Shown piece by piece: positions 19,879 through 29,613 of a stretch of DNA of 52,057 bases; positions within the stretch are counted from its first letter, which is position 1; each line of letters opens with the position of its first letter. A model generated the notes under the pieces. That model made no database searches. It saw nothing but the letters and a program-made list of their open reading frames with translations, and had not been told where the DNA came from. A program made the translations under genes and the position numbers. The stretch is taken from contig JAJYBB010000021.1 in NCBI GenBank assembly GCA_021779195.1, positions 1 through 52,057 on the forward strand, given 5' to 3'. Source of the DNA: Bacteroidota bacterium. GTDB taxonomy: Bacteria > Bacteroidota > Bacteroidia > Bacteroidales > Paludibacteraceae.

Positions 19879-20832
19879 ATGAAAGCTAAATTATTTATTC
19901 TGTTAAGCTTCCTGATCGTAATTTCAGGACTGAAAGCTTCCGATCCGTTTTATTATGAATTAATCAGTAATCCTGACAAAACGATTAACTACGTCATTGG
20001 ATTCTACACGAGCGATTATAGTATTGGCAGGGCTACTGACAACAAGGACTACGTCATTTACAAGGAAACCGTTATCAATCATTCCAAGGAGTCGTTGAAC
20101 TGGAACAACTATTACGCAATTGTGCTGACTAAAAAGGGTGATTTGATATTCAGCTACAAAACTGCCGCAAAGGAAGGCGAATATGCCTCTTCGTTAATCG
20201 TTTTGCCCTCTGAAACCCATCATTTCTGGTTCGCTTTCCACGAGGTATTTAAACCCGAAGACATCCAAAGTGTTTATTTATTTAACGACAATGTCGTAAA
20301 ATCGTATTTGCTGTTGAAAAGCGACGATTCATCCACCTCTTCCTTGAACAGTAGTTCTTCCACGGATAAGGGTTGTTCTTTTTTTCCAGATGATGGTGTC
20401 ATGCTGGGGAAAACAACGGTGGCTGAATTGGCCAGTAAAGATACCTGATCCCAGAATATTGACAGTTCGACCCATCAGCCCTATCAGTATTACATCATTA
20501 ATGGTCATAAGTACTGGTACGATAAAGGGGTTGCCGACTACATGTACTTGACCTACACCGACGAAATGCCCGAACCATGGAAAGCTTGTGGATTTAGCTG
20601 GAGCGCTTCCTATAAAGATTGGTTATCCACATTGAAGGAGAAGGGATTCACGGTCACTATCACCAACGAACCGGAGTCGAAATTGTACAGTGGTCACCAG
20701 ACATTATCGGCCGAAGTTAAGGCCGTAAAATTTGATGGCACTGAAATTTCATTCTGGCTTAAATTCGGTTATGGAGATTCTGACTCCTTATCGGGGAATA
20801 ATACGCTATACAGCATATCAGTAAAAATTTAA
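19879..20832 (+). pseudogene. Exported protein gene interrupted by one in-frame TGA
   Basis: A signal peptide (MKAKLFILLSFLIVISGLKA) opens a frame that reads 189 codons to a TGA at 20446-20448. The same frame stays open and protein-like to 20832 ('HQPYQYYIINGHKYWYDKG', 'LYSISVKI'). Read through, it would be a 317-aa secreted protein. The stop falls after a Ser-rich linker ('STSSLNSSSSTDKG'). I do not recognise either half; the second has a small alpha/beta look. It starts 24 bp after the previous pseudogene, and both being damaged suggests the pair lost function together. Translation restart at Met 20542 cannot be excluded but would lack a signal peptide. Confidence 0.75.
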
Positions 20833-20843
20833 TTTTATTTTTT

Positions 20844-21888
20844 ATGATTATCCGCAAAGTATACAGTTTTGAATATTAACTTTTCTATATGTTATATGCT
20901 TAAAGTTCGATTTGTACGAAGTAGTAAGTGCGAGTAATCTATCAAAAGGGTCATCGGTATTTTAGTTCGATTGAATTGGTAGCAAAATTCATTCAAATAC
21001 CCTTGTAGGAATTCTGATTTTATGCCGTGATACATGTCCGTAAGTAAAGATTTCGCATTACTTATGGCTATGTGCACCCAAGGAAGAACTTTAGCAATTT
21101 CTTCAGGTAAAACAACCGAAGCATCGTGTTGAGCAAAATGGTCTTTGAAATTCGTGTATGAGTTAGATCCGTCAGTTGTGATTTTGGCATCTTTATCTAT
21201 TGATATGGTTGCTTTTTGGTCTATCGTTTTTGCTTTTAAGTCAGGAATGACTATCATTTTCAAATGATTGACCCGTTTTGGTTTTTTTGGATTCTTCGGG
21301 TTTTCAACCGGCTGACTTTCAACCATTACAAGCACTTTGCTTTTCTTCTGACAGCCTCGTCCACGTTTCAAAGGTTCAGTTTTTTCATTTTCATCACGTT
21401 CGGTGGAGAAAAAGCCTTCATCAAGTTCAATCATTCCCGACAAAGTATATTGGGCATCGCGTTGCCCCATTACGCTACGAATCTTATGACGCATCTCCCA
21501 AATGGGTTGATAGCGTTTATGACCTAATTGCCGTTGCATCTCAGAAGCTGAAAAAGTCTTTTTGGTGCTTGTGAACAAATGAATGGCTTTAGACCAATAT
21601 AAAAAAGGCAATTTAGAACCGTGCATAATAGTGCCTGAACGTAAAGACCTGCGACAATGACAGGATTTACATTCAAAGTGCATCGAAGCTGGAAGCCAGA
21701 TATGTTCCTTATTTCCGCAATGAGGGCATACAATACCGGATTTAATCCGAAGTTCTTTGAATTTTTCGATACAAACAGCTTCACTTGGGAAATGTTTGTC
21801 AAAATCTAATAGTTTCATGTGCTTGTTCTTTTGGTACTATAAAAATACGAAAAATCATTGATAAACTGTGTTTATTGCGGATAATCAT
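20844..21888. mobile_element. IS1595-family insertion sequence
   Basis: About 1045 bp, bounded by imperfect terminal inverted repeats at 20844-20869 and 21863-21888. They match in 22 of 26 positions, with the outer 14 (ATGATTATCCGCAA) identical. The single transposase gene fills the element. I could not see a convincing 8-bp target duplication in the AT-rich flanks. Insertion lies 11 bp after the end of the preceding pseudogene. Confidence 0.85.
20892..21818 (-). CDS. IS1595-family (ISXO2-like) transposase
   Basis: 308 aa, full length and uninterrupted. An N-terminal zinc ribbon ('CPHCGNKEH', 'FECKSCHCRRS', residues ~31-60) precedes the ISXO2-like DDE domain. Acidic residues sit in 'MIELDEGFF' and 'KITTDGSNSY', with 'HIAISNAKSLL' carrying the Asn that replaces the third acidic residue in much of this family. 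A Lys/Pro-rich insert ('NPKNPKKPKR') separates the first two. It lies within matching terminal repeats, so the element looks capable of transposing. Confidence 0.92.
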   Translation of the reverse strand: MKLLDFDKHFPSEAVCIEKFKELRIKSGIVCPHCGNKEHIWLPASMHFECKSCHCRRSLRSGTIMHGSKLPFLYWSKAIHLFTSTKKTFSASEMQRQLGHKRYQPIWEMRHKIRSVMGQRDAQYTLSGMIELDEGFFSTERDENEKTEPLKRGRGCQKKSKVLVMVESQPVENPKNPKKPKRVNHLKMIVIPDLKAKTIDQKATISIDKDAKITTDGSNSYTNFKDHFAQHDASVVLPEEIAKVLPWVHIAISNAKSLLTDMYHGIKSEFLQGYLNEFCYQFNRTKIPMTLLIDYSHLLLRTNRTLSI

Positions 21889-21934
21889 TTAAATATATTA
21901 TTTGATTAATCAAAGAAAGCTCTGAAAACAGTTA

Positions 21935-23161
21935 TTAAAACCTCATATTCATAACATTAGACGCTGGTCTCTTATAAAAGAGTTCATTTGCCATATATTC
22001 CATATAAGGTTGAGAATGTTTCCAGAAAGCATAGTAACCTTCACATAAATAGTTTAAACACGGCTCACCTGTTTTGGTTTTGATAATTCTGTTTTTTGGG
22101 CATTCTCCATTGCAAAGTTTTTTGAATTCACATTGGCGGCACTGAGTTGGAAGTAAATCACGTTTGTCAGCTCCAAATCGCAATTGTTTTTGTGAAAAAG
22201 CCATTTCATAAATAGTATGCGTTTTTATATTCCCAATTTTGTATTCCGGAAAAACAAAATGGTCGCAGGCATACACATCACCGTTAAACTCCATCACTGT
22301 GGCGTGCCCGCAAGTCTCACCAAAAATACAGACTCCCGGCATTTGACCTACAGTGCCGGCTAAAGTAGCATCAAACAATTGAACAAAATATTGGCCGACA
22401 TCTTTTTTTACCCATTCATCAAAAATAGAAATATAAAACTGCCCGAATTTTTTTGCATCAACCGTCCAAGGAGCCAATATAGCATCATCGCTGCCTTCAG
22501 GTGGTAATAATGTCAATCCATCTGTTCGGGTTTTTGAAACCTGCTCCACAATGGGTGAAAACTGCATATATTGACTTCCAATCTCTTTGAAAAAGTTGTA
22601 AACTTCTAAGGGATAATCCACATTGTAATCGTTAATAACAGAGAGTGTATTGAAATCAACCTGATGTTTTTGCAATAATTCAATGCCACGCATTACTTGT
22701 TTGAAAGTAGCATTTCCACCTTTATTTTTTCGGTAAATATCGTGACAATGTTCCGGTCCATCAATGGATATACCAATAAGAAAATTATTGTCTTTGAAAA
22801 ACTTACACCAATCGTCATTCAATAATGTGCCATTTGTTTGGAGGGAATTATCAATATTTCTTCTGCGTCCATATTTTTTTTGCAAAGCAATTGCTTTTCG
22901 ATAAAATGATATGTCTCTCAATAAAGTTTCTCCACCATGCCAGGTAAATAAAACGTTAGGAACAGGTTGTGCCTGAATATAACTTTCAATGTACTTTTCA
23001 AGCGTTTCATCGCTCATCTGCAAGTTATTCCGGTTTTCATAGAGTTTTTCCTTCTCTAAATAATAACAATAAGAACAATTCAGGTTACAACTTGAACCTA
23101 TTGGTTTTGCCATTACGTAAGTTGGCATGGAAAGGGGATTGAATGCTATGGTTTTTTTCAT
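21935..23161 (-). CDS. Anaerobic sulfatase-maturating enzyme-type radical SAM protein
   Basis: 408 aa. The radical SAM cluster motif is CNLNCSYC (Cys25, 29, 32), followed by 'TWHGGETLLRDISFY' and 'ISIDGPEHCHDIYR'. The C-terminal SPASM/twitch region has the Cys pattern 'CIFGETCGHATVMEFNGDVYACDHFVFPEYKIGN' and 'CRQCEFKKLCNGECPKNR', as in anSME. Such enzymes convert an active-site Cys or Ser of type I sulfatases to formylglycine in the cytoplasm. No sulfatase is encoded in the window, so its client must be elsewhere; the glycosaminoglycan locus 6 kb away is a plausible user. Flanked on both sides by insertion sequences. A peptide-modifying relative of anSME is the main alternative. Confidence 0.88.
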   Translation of the reverse strand: MKKTIAFNPLSMPTYVMAKPIGSSCNLNCSYCYYLEKEKLYENRNNLQMSDETLEKYIESYIQAQPVPNVLFTWHGGETLLRDISFYRKAIALQKKYGRRRNIDNSLQTNGTLLNDDWCKFFKDNNFLIGISIDGPEHCHDIYRKNKGGNATFKQVMRGIELLQKHQVDFNTLSVINDYNVDYPLEVYNFFKEIGSQYMQFSPIVEQVSKTRTDGLTLLPPEGSDDAILAPWTVDAKKFGQFYISIFDEWVKKDVGQYFVQLFDATLAGTVGQMPGVCIFGETCGHATVMEFNGDVYACDHFVFPEYKIGNIKTHTIYEMAFSQKQLRFGADKRDLLPTQCRQCEFKKLCNGECPKNRIIKTKTGEPCLNYLCEGYYAFWKHSQPYMEYMANELFYKRPASNVMNMRF

Positions 23162-23218
23162 TGAAATTCAAATAGTAATTTTTGAGTAAATAGATAATGG
23201 TGTGTAAAAGTAGAAAAT

Positions 23219-24289
23219 AATGAATGATATTTACAAAAATAAAAAGAAAGAATAGAGTTTATTTGATTTAATTTTATATAGGTTTGTATTTGAACAATAT
23301 TCATTCATATTTTACGTTAAGCATTCATATATTAAACTGATATGAATGATGCAATACGACAAGATTAAAAGGCGACCGATTCAGTTTGTAAGTATAACAG
23401 GGCTGAATTTAGATGATTTCAACGTTCTGCTTCCATATTTTAAAGCAGAATGGGACGAATATAATGACTATTTTACCTTAGATGGAAAACCCCGTCGACG
23501 GCGAACTTTTGCAAGAAAAGATACCGTCCTACCGAAGATGGCAGATAAGTGAATGTTTTTGTTGATTTATCTAAAAACCAATCCATTGCAAGAGCATCAC
23601 GCGGCAAGTTTTGGTATAACTCAATCACAAGCAAATCTATTGATTCACTTAATGGCAGGTCTTTTGCGTAAGGCTTTGAAGCATTTAGGAGAACTTCCGG
23701 AACGAAATGAGTATCGCATGCAACATATTTTGAAATCAGCTGAAGATGTACTTATCGATGGATTTGATCGTCCAATTCAGCGACCGCAGGCAAGTGACCT
23801 TCAAAAAGCTTGCTATAGCGGTAAAAAAACTCATAACGTGAAAAATAACGTGTTGACCACGCCGGAAAGGCGTATATTATTGCTTAGTAGGACATGTGAA
23901 GGCAGTATGCACGATAAATATGCGATAACCAGCCTATACACTTTCCTTCTGGTATTACATTGTGGCAAGATACAGGTTTCTTAGGGCATAATCCTGAAAA
24001 CATAAAAGTGATGATACCTACAAAGAAACCAAAAAGCAGTGAACATTCGGATGAATAGAAAGAATTTAATCGTTCTAGTTCCTCGTTCAGAGTTCTTGTG
24101 GAACATGCCACATTGGCGGAGCTAAAAGATGTCGAATTGTCAAAGATCGCTTTAGATGCCACAAGTTTGGTTTTGACGATTTAGTCATGGAACTTGCCTG
24201 TGGAATACACAATTTGAGAATCACACTGAATAACTGCGATATAAAATTTTCATTGCAATAATATTAATACCCAAAAAATATCATTCATT
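23219..24289. mobile_element. Decayed IS5/ISL2-like insertion sequence
   Basis: About 1.07 kb bounded by a 14-bp perfect inverted repeat (AATGAATGATATTT at 23219-23232, its complement at 24276-24289). The region is AT-rich, so the repeat alone is weak, but it brackets a complete, though broken, transposase frame at the spacing expected for this group. Confidence 0.6.
23346..24261 (+). pseudogene. Broken IS5-group (HTH_Tnp_4/DDE_Tnp_4-like) transposase
   Basis: The first 68 codons end in TGA at 23550-23552, and the same frame continues as 'MFLLIYLKTNPLQEHHAASFGITQSQANLLIHLM', the helix-turn-helix typical of this group; the stop probably replaced a Leu codon. 'DVLIDGFDRPIQRPQ' corresponds to the first catalytic Asp block, then 'GKKTHNVKNNVL'. 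A frameshift near 23930 moves to 'GITLWQDTGFLGHNPEN', which carries the second Asp; a TAG follows after 'SSEHSDE', and the last part ('LVMELACGIHNLRITLNN') is in yet another frame. The gene is inactive. Confidence 0.8.
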
Positions 24290-24365
24290 GATTAACAATG
24301 CTTTATTGAATAATTGAAATAATCAAAAATTCTATTTCCTTCATTTCCATATAGATTTTCATAAA

Positions 24366-24397
24366 TTTGTAGACACTGCAATATTTTTATATCTTTG
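24366..24397 (+). promoter_or_regulatory. Bacteroidota-type promoter (TTTG-N20-TATCTTTG)
   Basis: TTTG at 24366-24369 and TATCTTTG at 24390-24397 are separated by 20 nt, an ideal match to the -33/-7 consensus. It lies 26 bp before the ATG of the exported protein gene and should drive that gene plus the S9 peptidase. Confidence 0.75.
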
Positions 24398-24423
24398 TAA
24401 AAACTAAATTTTAACCCACCGCT

Positions 24424-25440
24424 ATGAATCACTTCAAATCTTACGCACGACTTCGAATAATTTCAACGGTATTTTTTTTCTTCTGTTTTACCATAGGCAG
24501 TATATCCGCTCAAAACGATTCAATTAAGACTCAAATACCGAGTGAGATAACCTTATATGCCATGCCAACTTTATTCCCCTTAAATTGGGAAAGTCCAGCC
24601 AAATTGTTTGAGTCGATGCAAAAATGCTATCTGAAAACCATGTTTGTATCTTCGAACTATTTATTAGGTCATGTGGCTGTGAAAATAACCACACCGCTTA
24701 TTGAAAAGCCACTTTTACTTGCCATGACTGCTTCAGACCCTCTTCAACGGATACGGTTGGTACTTAGCGAGAAAATAGGATTTGGCATATTGGGAACTGC
24801 TCTTTACGGAAAAATTGAATCTGAAAATCATTTGGAGAATCATTTGAAAGTATATGCCAACAAGGGAAAATTAGCATTTATTACTTTCCAAATCAACGAA
24901 AAAGCCGCCCAGCGAATATTGGCATTTATAGACCAATTCACTCATCCAAATGGAAATAATGCAGCATCATCAAGCTATTACGGAGGTACTTTCTGGCCTC
25001 GATACGACCACGAAGGTGCTGGGTGTTCAGCTTTCGGATTAGCATTACTCGATGTTGCTCATTTACGGTTTTCTGAAACAGATCAATGGCAGATAAATGT
25101 TAAAATACCCATGAAAATTATTGGGGGTGAATTTAATCATCATAAAAAAATCAGGAATTCCACCATTCTCAATACAAAGAGCTGGTATGAAGAATCCGGT
25201 CGTGAAAATTCTGATTATGTAGCTTTCAAAATTTACGATCCAAGTATTATGTTTAATTGGATAATAAAAAAAAGGTTACAAAACGACAGTTTGTACCATG
25301 CAATTGAGGTTGATGGAGTTCCCGGATTGTATGTTGATGCACGCAACGTAACGGTTGATCCGGACGAGCCGCTGTTTGTACAACGTCCTGATTCAAATTT
25401 ATTTATTATAAAATTTTATGAAAAATATTTACATAAGTAG
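24424..25440 (+). CDS. Exported protein, possible permuted NlpC/P60-like fold
   Basis: 338 aa. Signal peptide with hydrophobic core 'TVFFFFCFTIGSISAQ' (cleavage ~29). I do not recognise the family firmly. A 'GHVAVKI' motif (~80) followed much later by 'GAGCSAFGLALLDVAH' (~195) resembles the order His-then-Cys seen in circularly permuted NlpC/P60 (YaeF/YiiX, LRAT-like) hydrolases; that reading is inference from two motifs. A second conserved-looking part, 'YDPSIMFNWIIKKRL' and 'VDGVPGLYVDARNVTVDPDEP', closes the protein. It is followed 32 bp later by an S9 peptidase and shares its promoter, so both probably act on peptides or envelope substrates. Confidence 0.75.
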   Translation: MNHFKSYARLRIISTVFFFFCFTIGSISAQNDSIKTQIPSEITLYAMPTLFPLNWESPAKLFESMQKCYLKTMFVSSNYLLGHVAVKITTPLIEKPLLLAMTASDPLQRIRLVLSEKIGFGILGTALYGKIESENHLENHLKVYANKGKLAFITFQINEKAAQRILAFIDQFTHPNGNNAASSSYYGGTFWPRYDHEGAGCSAFGLALLDVAHLRFSETDQWQINVKIPMKIIGGEFNHHKKIRNSTILNTKSWYEESGRENSDYVAFKIYDPSIMFNWIIKKRLQNDSLYHAIEVDGVPGLYVDARNVTVDPDEPLFVQRPDSNLFIIKFYEKYLHK

Positions 25441-25472
25441 AAGTTTTTTGGAAATAAGCATCTGTATTTCGA

Positions 25473-27893
25473 ATGGATGTAAATGAACACTATAAATTTA
25501 GAAAATATCCAAAATATATGACAATTAAGAAAAGCGATGCACATGAAAGTCTTAGATATCAACTTCCTCCACATTCAATTCTGCAACTTGCCGACTATCA
25601 ACGAGCACCTCAGGTAGCTATCGATACTAAAAAGGAATATTTGCTGTTGATTTACAGAAACACCTACAAAAATCTGGAAGATTTAAATCAACCCGCTATA
25701 AGTATGGCGGGTTTACGAGTTAATCCGGTTACCAACATAAGTTCATCGATTAATTATATACAAAATTTCAAAATTCGTAAACTATCAGACTCAGATGAAA
25801 TTCAAGTGAATGGTTTGCCTGAAAATTCACGCATAACATTTGTAAGCTGGTCGCCCGATGAGACAAAGATTGCATTTACAAATACGACTTCAATCGGAGT
25901 TGAACTTTGGATCTTTGAGTTAGCTACGGCTCAAGCTACACGTTTAACTGATGCTGTTTTGAATGCCAATCTTGGGAATCCCTATAGCTGGTATCGCGAT
26001 AGCAAACGCCTGTTGGTTCGTGTTTTACCCAATAATCGCTCCGCAATGATTGATCCGGATAAGGAATTACCTTTGGGTCCAACAATTTCGAAGAGTAATG
26101 GAAAGACATCACAAAACCGAACTTATTCAGATTTATTAAAAAACCCAACCGATGAACATAATTTCAATACACTTGCGGGTTCTGAATTGTTTTCAGTAGA
26201 TTTGAATGCTAAAATGTCCTTGTTTCTACCCTCAGCACTTTATGTTTCAGAATCGTTCTCGCCCGATGGCAATTATATTTTGGTAACTACAATTCAAAAA
26301 CCATTTTCATACATTGTTCCATTTAATCGATTCCCATTAACCAGCAAAGTATATGATTTAAATGGAAAGTTTATTAAATCAATCAATGAATTGCCGCTTT
26401 TTGAGGTTATACCTAAAGGGTTTATGGCTGTTCAAAAAGGAAAACGGGCGTTGGAATGGCGAGCAGATGTACCTGCATCTTTGTTTTTCGTCGAAGCATT
26501 AGACGATGGAGATCCTCAAAAAGAAGTCCCATTTCGAGATGCAATATTTACCTGGAATGCTCCATTTGATCAAAATCCCACCTTACTTACCAAAACTATC
26601 CAGCGATTTGTTAATGTGATTTGGGGCAATGAAACAGCTGCAATTGTTCAAGATGAATGGTACGATACCCGAAATGAAAAAACATACTTCATCAAACCGG
26701 GTGTGCCATCTGAGCAGGCACGCATTATTAGTGATCGCAATTTTCAGGATGTTTATTCCTATCCCGGAACATTTGAAATGCGTAAAAATCATTTTGGAAA
26801 ATATGTATTAGCCATTGAAGATAACAATTTATATCGCATTGGCGAAGGACACAGTGCAGAAGGACAGTTCCCGTTTATCGATATTTTAAATATAAATACA
26901 TTCAAAACCAAACGATTATATCAATCAACGCTTACTGACAAGTTAGAGGAGATTTACGAAATCACTGATTTTATTAACGGTGAAGCTTTAGTTCGCATTC
27001 AATCGAAAAATGAATTTCCTGATTATTACTTTCGAAATTTCAGAAAGCAAGATATGCTTACCCGATTGACACATTTCAAAAATCCGTTTGAAAGCATTAA
27101 AAATGTGTATAAAGAGGTGCTAAAATACAAACGAAATGATGGTGTTGAACTATCTGGTACACTTTATTTACCCGATGGATATGATAAAATCAAAAAGCAA
27201 AAACTTCCATTGCTGATTTGGGCGTACCCGGTTGAGTACAAAGATAAAAATAGTGCAGGTCAATCTACTGCCAATCCCAATGAATTTACTTATCCTCATT
27301 ATGCCTCTTTTGCATATTGGGTAACGAGAGGATTCGCTGTACTCGATGATGCAGCTTTCCCCATTGTGGGCGAAGGAAATTCGGAACCAAATGACACCTT
27401 TATCGAACAATTAACTGCAACCGCCGAAGCTACGATTGATTCGGTAGATTCTTTAGGCTATATCGACAGGACAAAAGTTGCAATTGGAGGACATTCGTAT
27501 GGAGCATTTATGACTGCCAACTTGCTGACATACACCAAACTATTTGCTTGTGGGATTGCACGAAGCGGAGCGTATAACCGTACACTTACACCTTTCGGGT
27601 TTCAAAATGAACAACGGAATTATTGGGATGCCCCCGAAATTTATAATCGCTTGTCGCCCTTTCAGAATGCCGACAAAATGAAAACACCCCTGCTCCTCAT
27701 ACATGGCGAAGCCGATAATAATTCGGGCACTTTCACGCTTCAAACTGAGCGTTATTTTCAGGCATTAAAGGGATTGGGAGCGCCTGTTCGTATGGTTATT
27801 CTTCCCAAAGAACAACATAGCTATGAAGCTCGCGAAAACATTATGCATTTACTCTGGGAACAAGACGTGTTTTTAGAAAAATACTTGAAATAA
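25473..27893 (+). CDS. S9-family (glutamyl endopeptidase-like) serine peptidase
   Basis: 806 aa. The N-terminal half carries WD/beta-propeller-type repeats ('VSWSPDETKIAFTN', 'SFSPDGNYILVTT'). The C-terminal alpha/beta-hydrolase domain has the triad: Ser in 'GGHSYGAF' (~674), Asp in 'HGEADNNSGT' (~747), His in 'KEQHSYEA' (~781). 'GFQNEQRNYWDAPEIYNRLSPF' resembles the S9D glutamyl endopeptidase branch. The beginning is odd: the protein starts MDVNEHYKFRKYPKYMTI with no signal peptide or lipobox, although the conserved family N-terminus ('YQLPPHSILQLAD', 'AISMAGLRVNP') is intact; homologs I know are exported. An in-frame stop lies 18 bp before the ATG, so no longer start exists. Either cytoplasmic or damaged at the 5' end. 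Confidence 0.88.
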   Translation: MDVNEHYKFRKYPKYMTIKKSDAHESLRYQLPPHSILQLADYQRAPQVAIDTKKEYLLLIYRNTYKNLEDLNQPAISMAGLRVNPVTNISSSINYIQNFKIRKLSDSDEIQVNGLPENSRITFVSWSPDETKIAFTNTTSIGVELWIFELATAQATRLTDAVLNANLGNPYSWYRDSKRLLVRVLPNNRSAMIDPDKELPLGPTISKSNGKTSQNRTYSDLLKNPTDEHNFNTLAGSELFSVDLNAKMSLFLPSALYVSESFSPDGNYILVTTIQKPFSYIVPFNRFPLTSKVYDLNGKFIKSINELPLFEVIPKGFMAVQKGKRALEWRADVPASLFFVEALDDGDPQKEVPFRDAIFTWNAPFDQNPTLLTKTIQRFVNVIWGNETAAIVQDEWYDTRNEKTYFIKPGVPSEQARIISDRNFQDVYSYPGTFEMRKNHFGKYVLAIEDNNLYRIGEGHSAEGQFPFIDILNINTFKTKRLYQSTLTDKLEEIYEITDFINGEALVRIQSKNEFPDYYFRNFRKQDMLTRLTHFKNPFESIKNVYKEVLKYKRNDGVELSGTLYLPDGYDKIKKQKLPLLIWAYPVEYKDKNSAGQSTANPNEFTYPHYASFAYWVTRGFAVLDDAAFPIVGEGNSEPNDTFIEQLTATAEATIDSVDSLGYIDRTKVAIGGHSYGAFMTANLLTYTKLFACGIARSGAYNRTLTPFGFQNEQRNYWDAPEIYNRLSPFQNADKMKTPLLLIHGEADNNSGTFTLQTERYFQALKGLGAPVRMVILPKEQHSYEARENIMHLLWEQDVFLEKYLK

Positions 27894-28233
27894 ATTTTCA
27901 ATAAAACGGATGTTGCAAAAGCAGAAAAAAAGCAATAGCAATAAAAACAATCGAAGAAATTGTTACTACCGAAGTTACTTTTAATATTCTATATTTACTT
28001 TCGATAGATAAAGAAATTTTCAAAGTAATGATCGATTGTACTAAAAAAATTGAGATTAACAAGTAAATCATAGACAATAAATATTAGAAACAGAGTTAAC
28101 ATAAAGCAAGATATAAAAAACGCAGTTTTCTTTTTTAATACAAAAAATGCATTTCATTCCGAAATCTTACATGAATATTTAGCATTTAGATTGATAACGA
28201 TGGCAGTCATTTTATTATTTATGCTCACACAAA
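27894..28233. other. 340-bp AT-rich gap, nothing recognised
   Basis: The convergent gap between the S9 peptidase and the transporter has no open frame with a plausible product, no clear terminator hairpin and no repeat that I could find. Confidence 0.5.
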
Positions 28234-29613
28234 TCACATATCATCAGCCATTAAACTTTGTCGGGTTTTATCATCGATTTTATATCCTTTAAATCCATAC
28301 ATGAAAACAACAAAGAATGAAATTATGAGGATAATAAGTCCAACAGTAACAGGATTTTCGGCAGAGTAAATATTAGTTAAAATAGGATAAGCTGATCCGC
28401 CTGCTATAGCCATGATAAGATAAGCAGATGCACGTTTTGTTTGAGCTCCCATTTTGCGAATTCCTAAGGAGAAAATTATTGGAAACATAGCACTGATTGA
28501 AAGAGAAATTAAACAGAGCGCCACAAAAGAAATTATTCCTAAATTCAGAGCTATAAGAATTGAACATATAAATCCGTTTATAGCGGAGATTCTCAGTAAC
28601 CGACTCGGTTTAACTCCAATAAGTATAAAACTTCCAAAAAAGCGACCGAATGAAAATAATCCAAATCCAACAAATGAAAAAATGAATGCTGCAACAGTAT
28701 GATATAATTTATCGTCGACAATATTAGTATTACCAATAAAACGGATCATCTTTAATAAAAATGCTTGCCCGATTACCGAATGACTCTCCATCGTTTTGAA
28801 TAAATCAACTAAATATTTTGAATAAAAGCCCCAAAAAGCAGTCTGTGCAGCAATGTAGAACATCATTGTAATTACGGCAAAAACAAAATGTTTGCGTTTG
28901 AAGATTGATCTTGGTTTGAGGAGTGGTTTACTTTCCTCCTTTTTTTTGATCGATTGTATTTTTAATTGTTTATAACTTTGCGGAGTAATTCGGGGAAGAT
29001 CAGAAATTAAAAAAAGAATAGCGATAAACAAAACCAAAATACCAACACCGACATAAGGTACTGCCAAAGCAGTAAATTCACTTCCTTTATTTGCTTGAAT
29101 ATCACTAAGTATATTTGCACCAACAAAAGGACCGAAAAACCAGCCTAAAGCCGTAAAAGATTGCCCTAAAGTTATACGAAAGGTTGCATATTTATTTTGC
29201 CCAACTAAAGTGGTATATGGATTGACAACAGTTTCGAGTGCTGCCATACCCATAGCAATGCTAAACATCGAGAAGAGAAATAATGGGAATGAATGAAATT
29301 GCGAAGTTGGAAAAACTAAGAAAGCTCCTAAAGCATATAGCATTAAACCTAAAATAATACCATTTTTATATCCAAAACGTTCAGCAAAACGACTTGAAAG
29401 CAATGGCATTATCAGATAACCAGCATAATATGTTAATAAAATATAAGCCAGCTTTGAAGCATTTGCATGAATTATCTCCTTAAAATGATTGTTGAGTATA
29501 TCTAATAAACCAAGGGCAAAGCCCCACAATAAAAAGAGTGTAAGTAAAAGACTGAATACTTTATTGAATGAAACACCCACCTTGGTTACAAAAAATGATT
29601 CAATTTTATTCAT
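28234..29613 (-). CDS. FucP-type MFS sugar:proton symporter
   Basis: 459 aa with about 12 hydrophobic segments. 'LLTLFLLWGFALGLLDILNNHFKEI' at the N-terminus and 'YYAGYLIMPLLSSRFAERFGYKNGI' are typical of the FHS/FucP family; 'GMAALETVVNPYTTLVG' is the conserved TM4-5 loop. A long charged loop ('RITPQSYKQLKIQSIKKKEESKP') divides the two six-helix halves. The family imports L-fucose, glucose/galactose or N-acetylglucosamine. A GH29 fucosidase and FucU 5-10 kb away on the same strand favour L-fucose, but the NRPS gene separates them. A -7-like TACATTTG (29679-29686, - strand) lies upstream. Confidence 0.85.
   Translation of the reverse strand: MNKIESFFVTKVGVSFNKVFSLLLTLFLLWGFALGLLDILNNHFKEIIHANASKLAYILLTYYAGYLIMPLLSSRFAERFGYKNGIILGLMLYALGAFLVFPTSQFHSFPLFLFSMFSIAMGMAALETVVNPYTTLVGQNKYATFRITLGQSFTALGWFFGPFVGANILSDIQANKGSEFTALAVPYVGVGILVLFIAILFLISDLPRITPQSYKQLKIQSIKKKEESKPLLKPRSIFKRKHFVFAVITMMFYIAAQTAFWGFYSKYLVDLFKTMESHSVIGQAFLLKMIRFIGNTNIVDDKLYHTVAAFIFSFVGFGLFSFGRFFGSFILIGVKPSRLLRISAINGFICSILIALNLGIISFVALCLISLSISAMFPIIFSLGIRKMGAQTKRASAYLIMAIAGGSAYPILTNIYSAENPVTVGLIILIISFFVVFMYGFKGYKIDDKTRQSLMADDM

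Noticed and set aside
18247-20832. Stop codon recoding (TAA/TGA read-through) in the two damaged genes
   Set aside because: Different stop codons plus frameshifts are present, and intact genes in the window use TAA, TGA and TAG as normal stops.
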